64,000 bases of DNA from Cylicocyclus nassatus (GCA_958299035.1 CATQJL010000316.1:37265441-37329440); one strand, 5' to 3'. Shown: positions 12,501 through 24,992, counted from the stretch's first letter. The notes: generated from the letters alone by a model not told the origin. Translations and numbers: made by a program.

Positions 12501-15500
12501 AACGGACTTTTGATTTTATTTTGTTTTTTGGAGCGATAGAATCTTTTTCGTTTTTGGGTCCAATCTTCACTTGGACCAAAGCTGCTGCAAAACTATAGGC
12601 ACTATGCAGAGTTAGCCTTGCTCTATCGAATGATATATCAGGATATGATATAAAATAAATATGTCTTATTGTTGTCTGTACCTATTTTGGTGCAGAAATT
12701 ATGCATCAACCTAATAATATTTGTACTTTTTATCTGTTAGCATATTTTCTCTTTGCATGCTGTGACATAACTGACTTTGTTTTTTTTAATCTACATGTGT
12801 ATGTCATAACGTCGTTTCTGCTTGTTCTTACTTTGCATGTCTACAGATTTTCAAAACTCTAGAAAAAGCACAAAGGCACGAAGCACGTCAGCATGGAGAG
12901 ACAATCTCACCAAGTGTGTTTGTTTGTCCGCACTGTAGTAAGGTAGTTGATCATGTGCACATAACATGGCTTTATATGGTCATTACAGGTGTACAATGCT
13001 CACAGCCAACTAAAAGAACATGTGGATGTTGTTCATGAGTACGTCCATTGCACCTTCGTTTCCCTTGATGTTACGGTACTGTCCATCGGAACTGAGGGTG
13101 GTGAAATTTTGATGCTCTGCAGTAGCGGGGCCCTGATCAAGTATCAAATCCTAATGCGAAAGTTTAATTCAGTAGCGAAAAAATTGCTCGAGAAGGTAGG
13201 AGCGGCCAAGGTGGCTCCGCCCATTTATGAAATGGGCTTCGGGACATACAGAATGTCGGAAATCTTGAATCACAACAGAGGGCAAATTTGTGACAGTTCT
13301 CGATACATTAGAGCCCGATTTTGACCTTGTTATCTTCACACCACCCACGTCAATGGTCCGAGCAGCCCTATCCGGTTGTATATTCTGAAACGATGTTCTC
13401 CTTAAGAATTAATATTTTTGCAGCGAGATTTGGGGGACTACTTGGTTAGAAGTTCCGCTATAATATAGCTTCGAAGTTTTACCATGTAAAATTTGGGTGG
13501 ACGGTGCCTTTGATTGCTTCACCAAGTTGTCGAGTAAGTTCCTAGGAAAAAAAAATTTCCTGGTATCGTATCTAGTAGAACTCTCCTTCACCCTTCCCTA
13601 CTGTAGCGATATTATTCGAGCATTCCTGCCAGTATGCGAAGACAAACCTGTTATTTATACTAGACCATTTCCAAGCAAGGTCATCTTTTCTTCCTTAAGG
13701 TGTTTGATCAAAGTGGTTTCTCAAGATGAGATGTACATCATCCTGGACATAAAATGCTAATTTCAAATCTGCCCTCCTTATCTGCGGAGCATTTCTGAGC
13801 GCGAAGTTATGGGAGTATTCCAGAGCAAAAATTTAATGCTCAATTACGATGAATTCAGCAATATCTTTTTCTAACGCGAAAATGAAGTTATGATAATAAT
13901 CGCGGCACTTTATCTAATAAATGTTCTATATTTTAACATAAATCCACTCATCGCCGTCCCATTTGGATTAGGAAAATTCTAACGACTAATTTTTCCCGTG
14001 TTGCACACTTAATCTTTTGCTCCGAACACTCGTAACTTCGCGCTCAGAAATGCTCGGCAGACAAGAAAGGCAGATTTGGAATCAGCATTTTATGCCCTCC
14101 AAGATGGTGTACATCTCATCTTGAAGGCTGTGTCCCGGCAGATTTTGCACCTCCACCTTTTTGCATGTTTTAGGCCTTTTCGCCACATAGAATCCGAATT
14201 TGAGCTTTGAACGGGCTGAAAAGGCCGATTTTGCGGCGTTTTCCTAATTGCAGAAAAACAGCTTGGACGAGATTTTTAATGGAAAGTTGGGGGAGGTCCT
14301 CAGACGAAGATCCTGCCGCCTGTAATTCTTGCTTTGGATAGCATGCATCATGGGGGAGAGCGCTAGTGGGGTCCCGCGCCGAACAGGCGGGGAAGGCCGT
14401 CCAAGCGCGCGCCAGTTGGGGCTGGGCGCGTCGGTTCAAGGGCCATTTTTCGGCCCAGGGGGAATATCACCCAGCCGGAGTGCGCCTGAAGGTCGATGGG
14501 GTGACCAGGAACCCCATCACACGTATATTCCCCAGGACCCGAATCTGCCGGGACACTGCCTTTGAGAGGTCATTGCGACCAAACATCTTTCCCTTGTAAG
14601 CCTAGCAAAACAATTTTGTGAATTTTGTGATTATCGTACAGAAATCTCCGACCATTCAAATGTGAACACTGTGACATGGTCTTCGGACGTGCAGGTGGAC
14701 TCCGCCGCCATGATATGATGGTTCACCAACAAATAATTCACGCTTGCCCGTATGAAGGGTGTGAACATCCTGGCTATAAGTGTACTAAGGCGAGTGACCA
14801 CAATATGTCGTTTGCTTTTCTATCTGCTTCACACTTCAGGCTTTGACCGCACACATTCGCTCTGTCCATACTAAGGATCGACCATTTAAATGTTTGTATT
14901 GTGAGAGAACCTTTGTGCGAAAGAATGATCTTAAAGTTCACGAGACGACACATTCAACTCAGAGCGAATATGTTTGTAAGAAGTGCAACAGCTGTAAGCG
15001 CTCTTCTTAAAAATCCATGTACCTGACGAAGCCAATTACGAAGAGTATAATATTTCCAGCATTTCGGCGATCGATTTACTTGCAGAAACATGAGAAACGC
15101 TGCACAGGCGAACAGGGAAGAAGATCTACACGGGTAGAATTCTCAATGATTCAAGAGAGAATTTATTCTTTCATAAAAACTCGTTTATAGCTCAAAGCCG
15201 AACGGAGACCAGGGCCTCTCTTTGCACGAAGCAATACACCGCTTTTTGGAAGATCTAACAAAGCTGTGGATGGAAAAGTTATCAAGGAGGAGCCTATGGA
15301 AGATGATGAAGAAGAATATTGCAAGGGAAGCATACATTTACCGTATTTCGTTACTGTCAGCGTATTGGTGTGGCAATTACCACAATAACCAATCCATTTA
15401 TTTACTAGCACTATGGAAAAATCCTTATGCATGCTCAAACCCACTTTCTGAAGAGAAAATTGAGGAGACAGCACTAGGGCCGATTCATAAGCCAGCAGTA

Positions 15501-18500
15501 GTGTAAACATAGGAATGATGACATTAGTGGGGTTCTTGAACACACATGAAAAGTTCTGACTGCAAGACGCATCGGTTTTAATTGTCATGCAATTGGAGGA
15601 GCATTTAAAGGCAGTGCATCGGCAGAATGAGATCCGTGGCAAAATGAGGTCACAGGGTAGGAGCCCCCATAATGGAACCTATGGGCCAAAGTTCGATCTT
15701 TCTCTGCCACTTCTAACCCGCGAAATTTCAAAGCGAAAGCAGCGCTCATCTCCTGTCCTCTCCAAACCCGCCCACTCCCTGGACGAGTGACTTCCACGGT
15801 CAGAGCGCGCAGCCGCAATGCTATAAGCATGAGGTCCCGCAACGACTCTGCGTCTTCGATATGACGGGCTTCGCGTTCACTCGTCCGTGGGTGGGCGGGG
15901 TCGGAGAGGAGAGGAGATGAGCGCTGCTTTCGCTTTGAAATTTCGGGGGTTAGAAGTGGCAGAGAAAGGTCGAACTTGGCCCATAGGTTCCATTATGGGG
16001 GTTCCTACCCTGTGACCTTGTTTTACCACGGGTCTCATTCTGCCGACCCACTGCCTTTAACGTGAGGGGATTTTCTAATAAATTTTCTCTAGCAACATGG
16101 AAATAGCATTGCTTTTGGTTTAAAGATCTTTTGATAGGGTCTGCTTTTTCTTTTGTTACCTAGTCGAACATGTATTTCATATTCACAGTTAGCTAACTCG
16201 TACGATTTCAATGAATGACAAATTTATCTCGAAAAATCCATCCTTCTGAGAGAGGGGAAGGAGTGGATAGGGTGAGAAGGGGAAGGGGGTAAAAGTCTGG
16301 GAAACTATGGATTCAATTATTGTTCTAAATAAGCCGTAAAAGAGTTTATTGGGGAACATCACGAAGTCGTAGTGATCGATCAACAAACTGCACACCATTA
16401 AAGAGGGCTTGAAAGGTTGATTCCAAATCTGTTTTCCATTTCTGCAGAGCCTTTGAGAAATGAGCTATGAGCATTTTTTATAGCGAAAAAATCAATGGCC
16501 GGGGTAGTATCATTCGTTGCCTTTGTAAACGTCAAATGGAGAAGTAGGAAGTACTGATATAGAAGGAGTCCATTGTATGAAACAACCTGACACTTGCAGC
16601 TGCTCCTTTTGAGGTCGAAGCTGTAGCAATTGATTTCATCCCTTCGATTAGTTCATTTTTCGCTTTTTCAAAAAAATGCTCGTAACTTTTTTCTTGAAGT
16701 TGGAATCAGCGCTCCAAGCTCTCACTCATGACTTGCAGCTTGTAATGACCGACCACCTCGACATTGTCACCCTCCCTTTCTAGTGTTTCTGGCATACTAT
16801 AGTTGACTGCACGGAATCGCCCGGACTGAACGCCTGCGCGCGTATCTCTTGCGGGCTAACATTGGTATTCGCGCGCATGAGTCATCATGGCGCCTGTACA
16901 CTGCAGCCGAGTTGCGGCTGGGGTGCGTTCAGCCTACAGCGACCCGGGCGATTTCGTGCAATCGACTTTAGCCGCCATGATACTGCCCAAATTCTGGATA
17001 ACCTTCCTTTATCTGCATGGTTTCGTAACTAACCCTCCACCACCCAAGTGTCTCTTTCGAGTAGAAAATGTTCTGAGTGTGATGCAGACATGCTTACTGA
17101 AAGCCTGAACTTTTTAGGCCGTGAAAAGTGAAAGCGTTATTTGTGAATCACCCAGCATCGGCACAAACACAGCGAGTGTTTGTGAGGGCGCGAAAGAAAA
17201 ATCTGACACTTCATGGACGCAAGCTGAAAGCACCATCAAGACCGAGCCGTTGGAGGATGGTGAATTATCGAAAAGCATCGTCAAGACTGAGCCGCTAGAA
17301 GATGGAGAATTATCCGAAAGCGTTGTCAAAACTGAGCCATTAGAAGATGGAGAATTATCCGAAAGCGTTGTCAAAACTGAGCCATTAGAAGATGGAGAAT
17401 TGTCTGAGACCACAAGCATAGATTCTGTAAAAGTCAGTGGTGTTTTGTTATTCTATATACAGGATGTCCCAAAAGTATGTATGCACTGTTTGATCGTTAA
17501 TATCTCTCTTCCCAAGGAGTCTTTCGCCTTGCTTTAGGTACTATTTTGTAAAGCTGGCTTCAGCTTAGATTTTCAATATAGAAAGAATTACCCCTCTTTT
17601 CGTTACTGTAGGATTACGGTAGAAACTTCTAAGAGGGTTTTGAGCCATGAAAGGCCATATTTTGCCTCAGAAAAGAAACAAAACAGCCTGAAAACTTTTA
17701 CACTAGGCTAAGAGCTGCTGATTTTAACTGTAAAGTTCCCAACTTATTATGATGCTTCATTGAAGAGTTATGCCAGGTAAGAGGTAGCAGCCATTTTTTC
17801 AATGTTCCTAAAAAGTGCGGTTACACCGTTTAGAAAGCTTCGCAATCTCATGAATAGTTGAGTATTGAACTTATGGTCCAAAAAAACCCTATTGTACAAG
17901 TTTTCACGTTTTTTTTTTGAAAAATTTTGAAATGCCAGCTTTTTCCACATTGACACCATATGTTCCAAGTTCCTACCGTAATCCTGCAGTAATAAGAAAC
18001 GGTCGTGATTCTCTCCATACTGTAACTCTAAGTTGAAGCCAGCTCTACAAGACGGTACCTGAAGCAAGGCAAATAACTTCTTGTGAAGAGAGATATTAAC
18101 GATCAAACAGTGCATACATACTTTTGGGACACCCTGTATATATACGCATCAATTTCTTGGAATTCTGTCATCAAATACAGTGCGTTTTATAATTATACGA
18201 ACACCCCTTATTGCGAGAGTTACTTTCTTGGTGGAGATTTAAAAAACTGTTGGTCCTCTGTGAAAGAGCACAGTCAGAAACGTATACGCAGCACAGTAAC
18301 GAAATTTGATGTTAAGCACTAGGAGTGATTTTTGTTGAATACGAATTTTGAGCGGTTTATAATCAAACGCCCACCCTCAGCAAAGCTTTCTTCGCTGAAA
18401 GACATAACCTTTAGCTTCAAAATTTTCCTTAAAGTTACGGTGACAGAGCCTGAGAGATTCGCTACATGCTGGTTTTTATGTTTTTGCAGAGCCAATCTTG

Positions 18501-21500
18501 AGTTTCGAGCTTAAAAGGACAACGAAAAGCTATGGTTGCGTTAGTATAGTCGTTCCGAGTGATGACGCTTACGTGGCCGAAACAAATGCTCAGTGTTGCA
18601 GAATTTTCTTGCTAAGCAGTATCTCACGAACTCGCTTATATTATATGCTCATTTATCGTAGGACTTTCCGGACAGCAAAAGCCAAGAAGGCTCAAAATGT
18701 TCTCTAGTGCTAAGTGAGGTTCAAGATTGAACTTAAATTTAAGTTGATGACTCGCATAAAAAATGCGACAAGCACTCGGGCTCAAACAACACATCTATCG
18801 AGATAGCTCACTCTGTCACAAAATCTTGTTACAAGCTGATTAAAGATCCCTAACCACAGAAAAAGCAGACATTTTTGGAGCGCATTGATTTCAAAGCATT
18901 TTGAGCCATCTAGCGAGAGTAACGCCCTCATTTCAGTGCACTGGGTTCAATGTGTGGCAGATGTCTCAAACTTTGTTACTGTAATTTTACAAAGTGTTCT
19001 GAAGCGAAAGATTGCAGCTTTGAGTGAAAAAAGTTTGCTCGATGTATCCGTATAATTATGACTCGCTCGAAATTCATGATCGGTGCAAAATTGTCTCCCA
19101 CCATTGATTTTCGAATATGCTCTTGCACGCAGGACCAATGGTTTTTTTTTTCAAAGTCTCTTTAAAGTTCAAAAACTCTCAAATATGGAGTGTTTGATAA
19201 TCATGAACCACACCCTAGATGACTTCTCCATTTAGGCTATCCGCGATGACAGTTCAAAGGAGAAGAAAACATCGAACTCGAGGAAGCGACCGCGAAGGGC
19301 AGTGCTGAAGGTTGTGTTGATAAATGTACTCCAAAATATCAAATGTTTACCTCATGTGCAATAGGGAGTTTGTATAACAATTTATCATACAGACAACAAA
19401 TGATAATGCAAACGAGCTACAGCCCAAAAATGTGGGCTTCATTTTTCAGAGCTTTTCTGTCACATTCTCTCTCGCGAACGTGATACCTCGATACAGCGCT
19501 TTAATTCATATACTTACTCTTCGCCGCCTTAAAGACAGCGTCCAGGCATCACGTGGATAGTAATCTTGGAGCCCTAACTAAGCCTCTGCCCAAGCGGCAG
19601 CTCAGGTAGTGCCCCAATGGCTGAGATATTCGCCTCCAAACTGGACCCCGGGATCGTATTCGCATGGATTCATGGCGCGACACGCGTGGGCCGCGCGCGA
19701 AACTGATGTGTAGTGCCATGAATCCATGCGAATACGATCTCGGGGTCCAGTTTAGAGGCGAATATCTCAACTGTGAGCTCACCATTTGAGCTGCCGCTTG
19801 GGTAGTGTTTTGTTTAGAGGCTCCCAGATTACCCTCCAAGTAAGATCTTCATAGGCCCGGATTTGCCTGGACGGTGCCTTTAAGACTACAGCATTCCAAA
19901 GGGTTTGTGCCACTGGCAACAATTTCGCGCCAAACAATCCGAAAACTGGCCAAATTCGCTAGTAAAATTGGTATAGTGTGGACCCCGGCCAGCTTCCCAT
20001 GGGTACCTGCGCGACGCACCCGCAACGCACGCCTTCAGTGCGTCTCCTGTCCTGGCCTCTGATGGAAATCCTCCTTTCTTTCCCTTTTTTTTGTTTTTGT
20101 GTACTTCTCTCTATTTTAGGTATAAACAATTCGCGATGACCGGTGACGAGATTATACGTGCTCTAACAGTTCTAAGAGCTTCAGTCTTGTGTAGTAGTCT
20201 TGTGTTTTCCCTTTTTTCTCTGAAAAATTGAGATTTGATTGGATACTGAGATAATATTTTTTTAGAAGCTTCCTATATACAATAAGAGTCCCCTTCCGTT
20301 TGATGTGTAAGGTGTAGACAGTATTTTAAGTCAAAATTGAGCCTTCCGAGAAGCCAGTAGGCATTTGTTTACTGAAATATCCACTTTTTTGGAATCTTTG
20401 ACCACTCTAGTTTCTACGTCTACGAAGAGGAATGTTTTAAGAATGCTGTTGTTCTTTAATTCTTCTACGTATAGCTATTACAACTTATTCATCAGTGCAA
20501 GTTCGGAACATGCATCCATTGATTGAATTTGAGGTATTCATGGAACTTGCCTACGTTTCATTCTTGCATACTTCTCTTTCGTGGGGAACCTAAAGGTTTC
20601 CACATTACATTTTTCTCCTTTGTGAGCATAAATATGCTCTACTGCTCATGAGTGAGACAAGATGAGAAGGGCGCGCGCTGCGTGCGCGCTGCGGAAGTAC
20701 CTATGGGAACCTGGCCGGGGTCCACACTATAACTCGATTAGCACAATGACACCTGGACTGATATACACAGGTATCCTCCCGATTATCGCAAAATTACACA
20801 TCTTGTATTCATAGCTGAATGTCTGTTTATTTTTATGTACTAGTGGTGGTCGCAGAACCGTCCGGGGAGGGTGGAGGGGGGAAGGGGGAAAGCGGCAATC
20901 CAAAAAAGTCTTTGAGCGCTTCTCAAAATTTTTGCCCACTAAAAGTTCTTTCAGATGGCTAATTCAAATTTTTAAAAAAATTTCAAAAAAATTTACAAGG
21001 ATAAACAAGTCACTTGAACATTTTCACAACCATGTACGGCTAATTTACATGATCGATTGGGGATTCTATGTATTCCTTGAAAATAAGGCAGAGGCTGGAA
21101 GTTGGCACAGGTGAGTAAGTGAGTATACGATCACGAATATAACAAAGCTTGTAAAAATATCAATAGATGTCACTGACTCTATCGTGTTTTGCAGACTCAG
21201 TGCCGTAGCCTCCTTCCCCCCTCCCCCCTCCCCGTCGACTGGGTCGCGAAATTTTTGAAAGTTACTTACATGAGTTATAGAAATGTGCGACTTTTTTACA
21301 CGTGTGAATTATTAGAACAATTTTTAAAATTTTTAAAAAATTCGATTAAGCTTTGCAAAAAAATTTTTCGGGGCGCGTGACTGACGTCACCCCCTTTTTT
21401 TGAAATTTCGGGGTTATGGGCCCACGAAAATTTTAAGCGTACCAATTTTTTTGGAAAAGTTTTGTGCCCCTCCCCCCTCCCCGACCAGAAATTTTGAGTA

Positions 21501-22836
21501 CGCCACTGACAGACTTTGAACTACGCGCTGAGAGCTGACAGGCGGTAGAAGAGAACACAGAGGAACAGGGAACCCGCATATAGAATTCAAACAGATGCAG
21601 CGAAAATTTTGTATAGAAGTGGGACCAGCTCTAAACTGTCTTCAATGTCAGTTGTATCTAGCCTTGTCAGCGCGCTTGAAAAAATTACCTTTCATCTATT
21701 TGGAAACTCTGGAGAAGATAGTTGGCTTGCCATAAGACCATAAGCTTCGTAACATTAGGCACTAGATGGCAAACCCGGCTCCGCCCGGGACCAAACTTTG
21801 CACACATACCCCCACGGGGGTGATCAGCATGTTCGATTACCCCCCTGTGCCAACTCCCAGCCCCGTAGCTCAAATTTTGCAAAAAATCGATAAAATCGAT
21901 ATCGATCGATAACGAAAAGTAGCCTATGACACGCTCCCTGCCCCGAAGTATATGTGTGCCAAGTTTGGTCCCGATCGGTTCAGAAATAAAAATTTCTATT
22001 CCGCACATACGTACAGACATACATACAGACAGACATTCAGCTTTATATATAAGATAAGAAAGAGTAAACTCAAGCTGTAGCCACTCGTCAGACTGGGTAC
22101 CTGAAGTTCTGTGAAAAAAAAATTAAGAGAGTTATTCACTGTCATGCAGTGTGCAAAGTCTTTTCAGACAATATAATTAAATCACTTTCACTGTTCTTAT
22201 GTCAATTCCACTATTTTTATGTCTCGTTTACAGCTTCCAAGAAAACCTCGCACAAGGCGGAGCACTAGTAGAAATAGGCGAAATCGGCGAGACGTCGAGA
22301 AGACGGAACCTAGCAACCACACTAGTCCGCAAAAGAAGAAGGAAGAAAACGCTGTAGAGGTGCTGTAATTTAGCCGAAATCGCTAGTCTGTATGTCTCAT
22401 GAAGGGCTGGGGCTGTTTTAATTTTTGCATTCTTGTAAACTTGAGCGTTCCAAACCTTTAGTTAGCGCAGTAGATCATTCAGAAAAACAGTAGGCTGTCT
22501 CAGTTCCGCAAAATAAGGTTTCAGCATTTTCTACGTTTTGGTTGGATGTCTGTTGACTCTTTGAACTGCCTTAATTACACTTAACGTTTCGTGGCGAGTA
22601 TCCGGTTGTACTACTTATCTTAATTTTTTCAGAAAGAGTCATCGGAGCAGAAGATAGTCAAAGAAGAATCTAAAAAAGAAGAGGTTTCTCGCAAGCGATT
22701 AAGATATGAGCCCCGTGAAGAAGCGGTAGCACCGAGAAAACGAGAGCGGCCTGTCGTTAATGTTTCATTTTTATCTCGGGTACATTCGGATCTCGACAGA
22801 CTAAGAGCTCGAAGGGGTACAAAACCCAAGACTTAG
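6559..22836 (+). CDS. Seven-finger C2H2 zinc-finger protein with SUMO-motif repeat tail (14 exons, about 676 aa)
   Basis: Probable nuclear DNA-binding regulator. Phase-consistent exons: 6559-6742, 9905-10169, 10217-10307, 11126-11209, 12847-12942, 12989-13038, 14642-14789, 14840-14993, 15060-15133, 15191-15355, 17118-17432, 19236-19310, 22234-22359, 22633-22836 (TAG). Residues about 160-376 hold fingers of the form C-x2-C-x12-H-x3/4-H (for example CDECDRLF...QQHFFQYH across exons 3/4); finger 5 is C-x4-C with a 13-residue spacer and finger 7 ends H-x4-C. Finger 4 is preceded by LRPFKC, a linker-like sequence. Residues about 475-534 are four 15-aa repeats with I/VKTEP; the C-terminus is rich in K, R and E. 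The start and exon 1-2 join (donor CCG/GTTAGT, acceptor TCTGCAG) are inferred from phase only. Exon 10's end is uncertain because several in-phase donors exist. Intron 7 has a GC donor. I do not recognise a specific orthologue. Confidence 0.75.
7096..7242. repeat. Foldback element in intron 1
   Basis: Inverted arms GGAAGGTCTTGACGAAGC and GGAAACTCTTGACGAAGC, both followed by a GCCCAAGAGGCAGCTTGTA-like block. Resembles the larger foldback at 19567-19834 in its GCCCAAG-GGCAGCT core. Short non-autonomous element, class not determined. Confidence 0.6.
7248..7450. mobile_element. PIF/Harbinger-like MITE (203 bp)
   Basis: Termini GGCCCCGG...CCGGGGCC with long inverted repeats (CAGACTTCACGCGA and a TCGTCGCG block on both sides), flanked on each side by TAA. 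A 3-bp TTA/TAA target duplication with GG-starting termini is typical of PIF/Harbinger MITEs. It lies in intron 1 of the zinc-finger gene, beside the foldback at 7096-7242. Confidence 0.75.
11745..12712. mobile_element. Foldback non-autonomous element in intron 4
   Basis: GTTGATGCAT near 11745 is inverted near 12712, followed on both arms by a CAAAATAGGT block, a GATAGAGCAA block, and further inside by an inverted AGCAACTGCAT/ATGCAGTTGCT pair. The inverted homology extends over several hundred bases, so it is a long foldback. No transposase is present. Confidence 0.6.
13710..14140. mobile_element. Foldback non-autonomous element in intron 6
   Basis: Inverted arms containing GATGAGATGTACATCAT, AAAATGCTAATT-like, AGCATTTCTGAGCGCGAAGT and the reciprocal sequences near 14035-14135. 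Same general style (GGAATCAGCATTT block) as elements at 16420-16750 and 58357-58820, suggesting one related MITE superfamily. Confidence 0.6.
15599..16062. mobile_element. Foldback MITE with about 200-bp arms in intron 10
   Basis: The left arm (AAAGGCAGTGCATCGGCAGAA, then GGTCACAGGGTAGGA, CATAATGGAACCTATGGG, TTTCAAAGCGAAAGCAGCGC) is repeated inverted up to about 16062. Arms differ at scattered positions. ORFs across it on both strands are by-products of the symmetry. Confidence 0.7.
16806..16968. repeat. Hairpin element in intron 10
   Basis: GTTGACTGCACGGAATCGCC at the left is inverted as GGCGATTTCGTGCAATCGAC at the right, with a matching GCGTTCAG-type inner block. About 160 nt, non-coding. 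Confidence 0.55.
17229..17408 (+). repeat. Coding 45-bp tandem repeat (4 units) with SUMO-type motifs
   Basis: Four in-frame 45-bp units within exon 11 encode S-x-I/V-KTEPLEDGELS-K/E. Each contains psi-K-x-E (IKTE or VKTE), the SUMO acceptor consensus, followed by an acidic stretch, which resembles negatively charged SUMO motifs. Units 3 and 4 are nearly identical at DNA level, showing recent duplication. A further VIKEEP followed by a DDEEE tract lies in exon 10. Confidence 0.85.
17460..18136. mobile_element. Tc1/mariner-type non-autonomous element, family 1 copy (677 bp)
   Basis: Termini CAGGATGTCCCAAAAGTATG and CATACTTTTGGGACACCCTG flanked by TA on both sides, the TA target duplication of Tc1/mariner elements. 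Inverted homology runs on for over 100 bp (GATCGTTAATATCTCTCTTC). Nearly the same length and sequence as 54805-55483. Located in intron 11 right after the SUMO repeat exon. Confidence 0.8.
19567..19834. mobile_element. Foldback element in intron 12
   Basis: GGAGCC...CCCAAGCGGCAGCTCA at the left is inverted at the right, and an inner block GATCGTATTCGCATGGATTC is also inverted. The element is almost entirely self-complementary. Confidence 0.65.
19970..20735. mobile_element. Terminal-inverted-repeat element in intron 12
   Basis: TATAGTGTGGACCCCGGCCA near 19970 is inverted as TGGCCGGGGTCCACACTATA near 20735, with further inverted similarity inside. Interior shows no transposase. Confidence 0.6.
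21198..21508. mobile_element. CAGTG...CACTG element (hAT-like, short)
   Basis: Begins CAGTGCCGTAGCC and ends GAGTACGCCACTG; C/T-rich CCCCTCCCC tracts sit inside both ends. Related to the copy at 55519-55891, which has cleaner termini. The 8-bp target duplication is not perfect here. Confidence 0.5.
21830..22055. repeat. Dispersed-repeat tail with ACAGACAGACA motif
   Basis: Contains the block GTGCCAAGTTTGGTCCCGAT...CGGTTCAGAAAT followed by an ACATACAGACAGACA run and TTTATATATAAG, a pattern common at the ends of non-LTR or SINE-type repeats in invertebrates. A related block (AACCGATTCAGCTGAAACTTTGCACACATATG region) is at 56940-57020. Exact class not determined. Confidence 0.4.
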
Positions 22837-24726
22837 ATCATTTATGATTTTGACATGAAATAATAGCAGTATTGTATTTGTACCTTTCTTGTAATTTGAT
22901 TAATGCATAGTATGTGATTGGAGTAATTTGACTATCATTATCTCGAAGAAGAAGATTATCTTTTGGCTTACATCAGGGATATACTAGAACGAAATTTGTC
23001 TCAGGAATTGTTGATGAATGATTTTGAATTCCTCCAACACTTACCTATTCTGTAATCTCAAGAAACTGGTGGTCTTTTCAAGCCGAGTAATCATTTTTTT
23101 CAAATTGTTTTTCTTATATGCATGTTTACAAATGAATGATAGATGTTATATTTTTATTTTGTGCAATAGGCTCCAAAGCTGGCTCAGAAAATCTTGTGTA
23201 TCATGGAGGGAGACTCGCAAAGGAAAATTCTATGCGCTTACGGTCTAGTGCCGCCCCACGGTACTACCAGTTGGTCATTATCCATTTGCCTGACCGCGAA
23301 CAAGTCCCGAGAAATGAACCTCGTCCCCATCCCTCTGAAAATTATATATGCTCTCTATTGTAAATCATTCTTCGCGTTCGTGACATACATAGAGAAATAA
23401 GTATATGTAGTAAGTTTCAACTCAGCTCAGGCGGAAATTGGACTGGCGGAAGTCCACTTCGCAACGCTTCGCGCCGCTTTGCAGTCTGCGTCTCTTCATT
23501 CTGATCTATCTCACTGAGCTCGGGGTGAGTGACTTTTCATACGATAACCAATTCTGAGGTGCGAGGTGTGAACACCTACGGCCAGGTGTTAAGTCTCGCA
23601 CGTCCGCGTCCTATATACTGTGGGAAGGGGGGGAGGGACTTTTCATACGATTGCTCCCATATATCCTGACCTTTTGGCAGCAATCCAATAAGACTATATC
23701 AGATATGCTGCTGGCTCCATACCATAAATACGAATCACCTAGAGCAGCTTTCACAATATCGCGAAGTTAAGAAAAAAATTTAGAAAACAAGGCAAAAATA
23801 AAGCCGTTCTCATTCTGAACCAAACATATCAAGCCGAAACTGTATAGATCATTAGAGGTTCCTCTATCAACAATCTGGGTATAGTTTCGGCTTGATGAGT
23901 TTGTTTCAAACTGAAAACGACTTTAGAGTTTTGCGACCCTCGAAATTTCGACTTTGACCAGCTTTCGAAATTAGCGTAAATTTTCTCCACTTCACTACCA
24001 GAAATCAAACTGTTTGCTACTTTTGTAGCCTACTACTAGTCTACATCATGCCCAGAAATGAATGCACCACAGACGAGTAGAGAAAAGCTACGAATCAAGT
24101 TGCAAAACTTATGTGCCAACCTAATATTTATCTAGTACATTTTTGATTAAAAAAGATTTTTGTCGTTGTATTCGGTGAATGGTGTTAATATTATCATCCT
24201 GGCATACCGCTAAAGGTCAAGATGATCAGAGAGCCTTCGTATAAAAAGTAACCTCCTCCCCCTCTCTCCCAGCCGTAGTGGAGAATCTGACTCACTACAT
24301 GGGACGAGAGGTGCGAAGTAGGTGTAAGGTAGGTGCGAAGGATAGTACGAAGTCTCTCTCAGACAGTCGAAGGGATACCTTCGAGCAGAAATGGCAGGGC
24401 CGCGGGGTCTGCCCAGCGGGGGTTTGCCACTCGTGCTCTGGAACCCTCCCACTTTGTGCTCCGGAAACCTCCCATTTCGTGCAGCGGATGTCCCCCGCGG
24501 CATACTGTAACTGGCCCTAATCAAGCTCCAGACCCCAATTATGCTTCTAAACCCACCCAAATTAGCTCTAGACCAGGGTCGAGCAAACGGTGTAGCATAC
24601 GACCGCCGGATGCGCCCCCTCCCCCGGGATAGGAATTCAGCACGACGCTCCACCCCGTTCTCTACCCCCTCCCTCTCATCCCCAGCGTTTGTAGATAGAA
24701 GATAGAAGAATGAAGAGACAAGACAT

Positions 24727-24992
24727 TTATTTCAAATTGACTGCAAACAATCTACTGCAAATTGTAAAACAAAACTTTTGTTGGACTTTGCGTTGAGCTT
24801 GAATTCGCTTCTGTCCGTAGATATCATCACGTTGACATCGCGAAGGGAAGCCAATTGCCAGGCGGTTCAGCTGAATTGCTAAACTTAGATGAAGGTAAAG
24901 TTTTGGACTGGAAACTGCTCACCTGTTTCGCTTCTTGTGACCATAGCACTTGAGCAGAGAAGTGCGACTGAGATGCGCTGCCTGCTGGTCAT
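24727..24992 (-). CDS. Possible two-exon small protein (73 aa), doubtful
   Basis: An ATG at 24992 opens a 70-nt exon ending at a good donor (ACAG/GTGAGC at 24923); a 44-nt intron with a TTTAG acceptor leads to an exon 24878-24727 ending in TAA, in matching phase. The intron length is typical of nematodes. The predicted product starts MTSRQRISVALLCSSA, which could be a weak signal peptide, and is otherwise basic. No homology recognised; a chance model is quite possible. Confidence 0.25.

Noticed and set aside
15163..15642. 159-codon minus-strand ORF
   Set aside because: Overlaps exon 10 of the zinc-finger gene and a foldback arm; the plus-strand exon has better splice and motif support.
24210..24653. 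147-codon minus-strand ORF
   Set aside because: Arginine/proline/serine-rich composition from GC-rich repeat DNA, no motif, overlapping open frames on the other strand.
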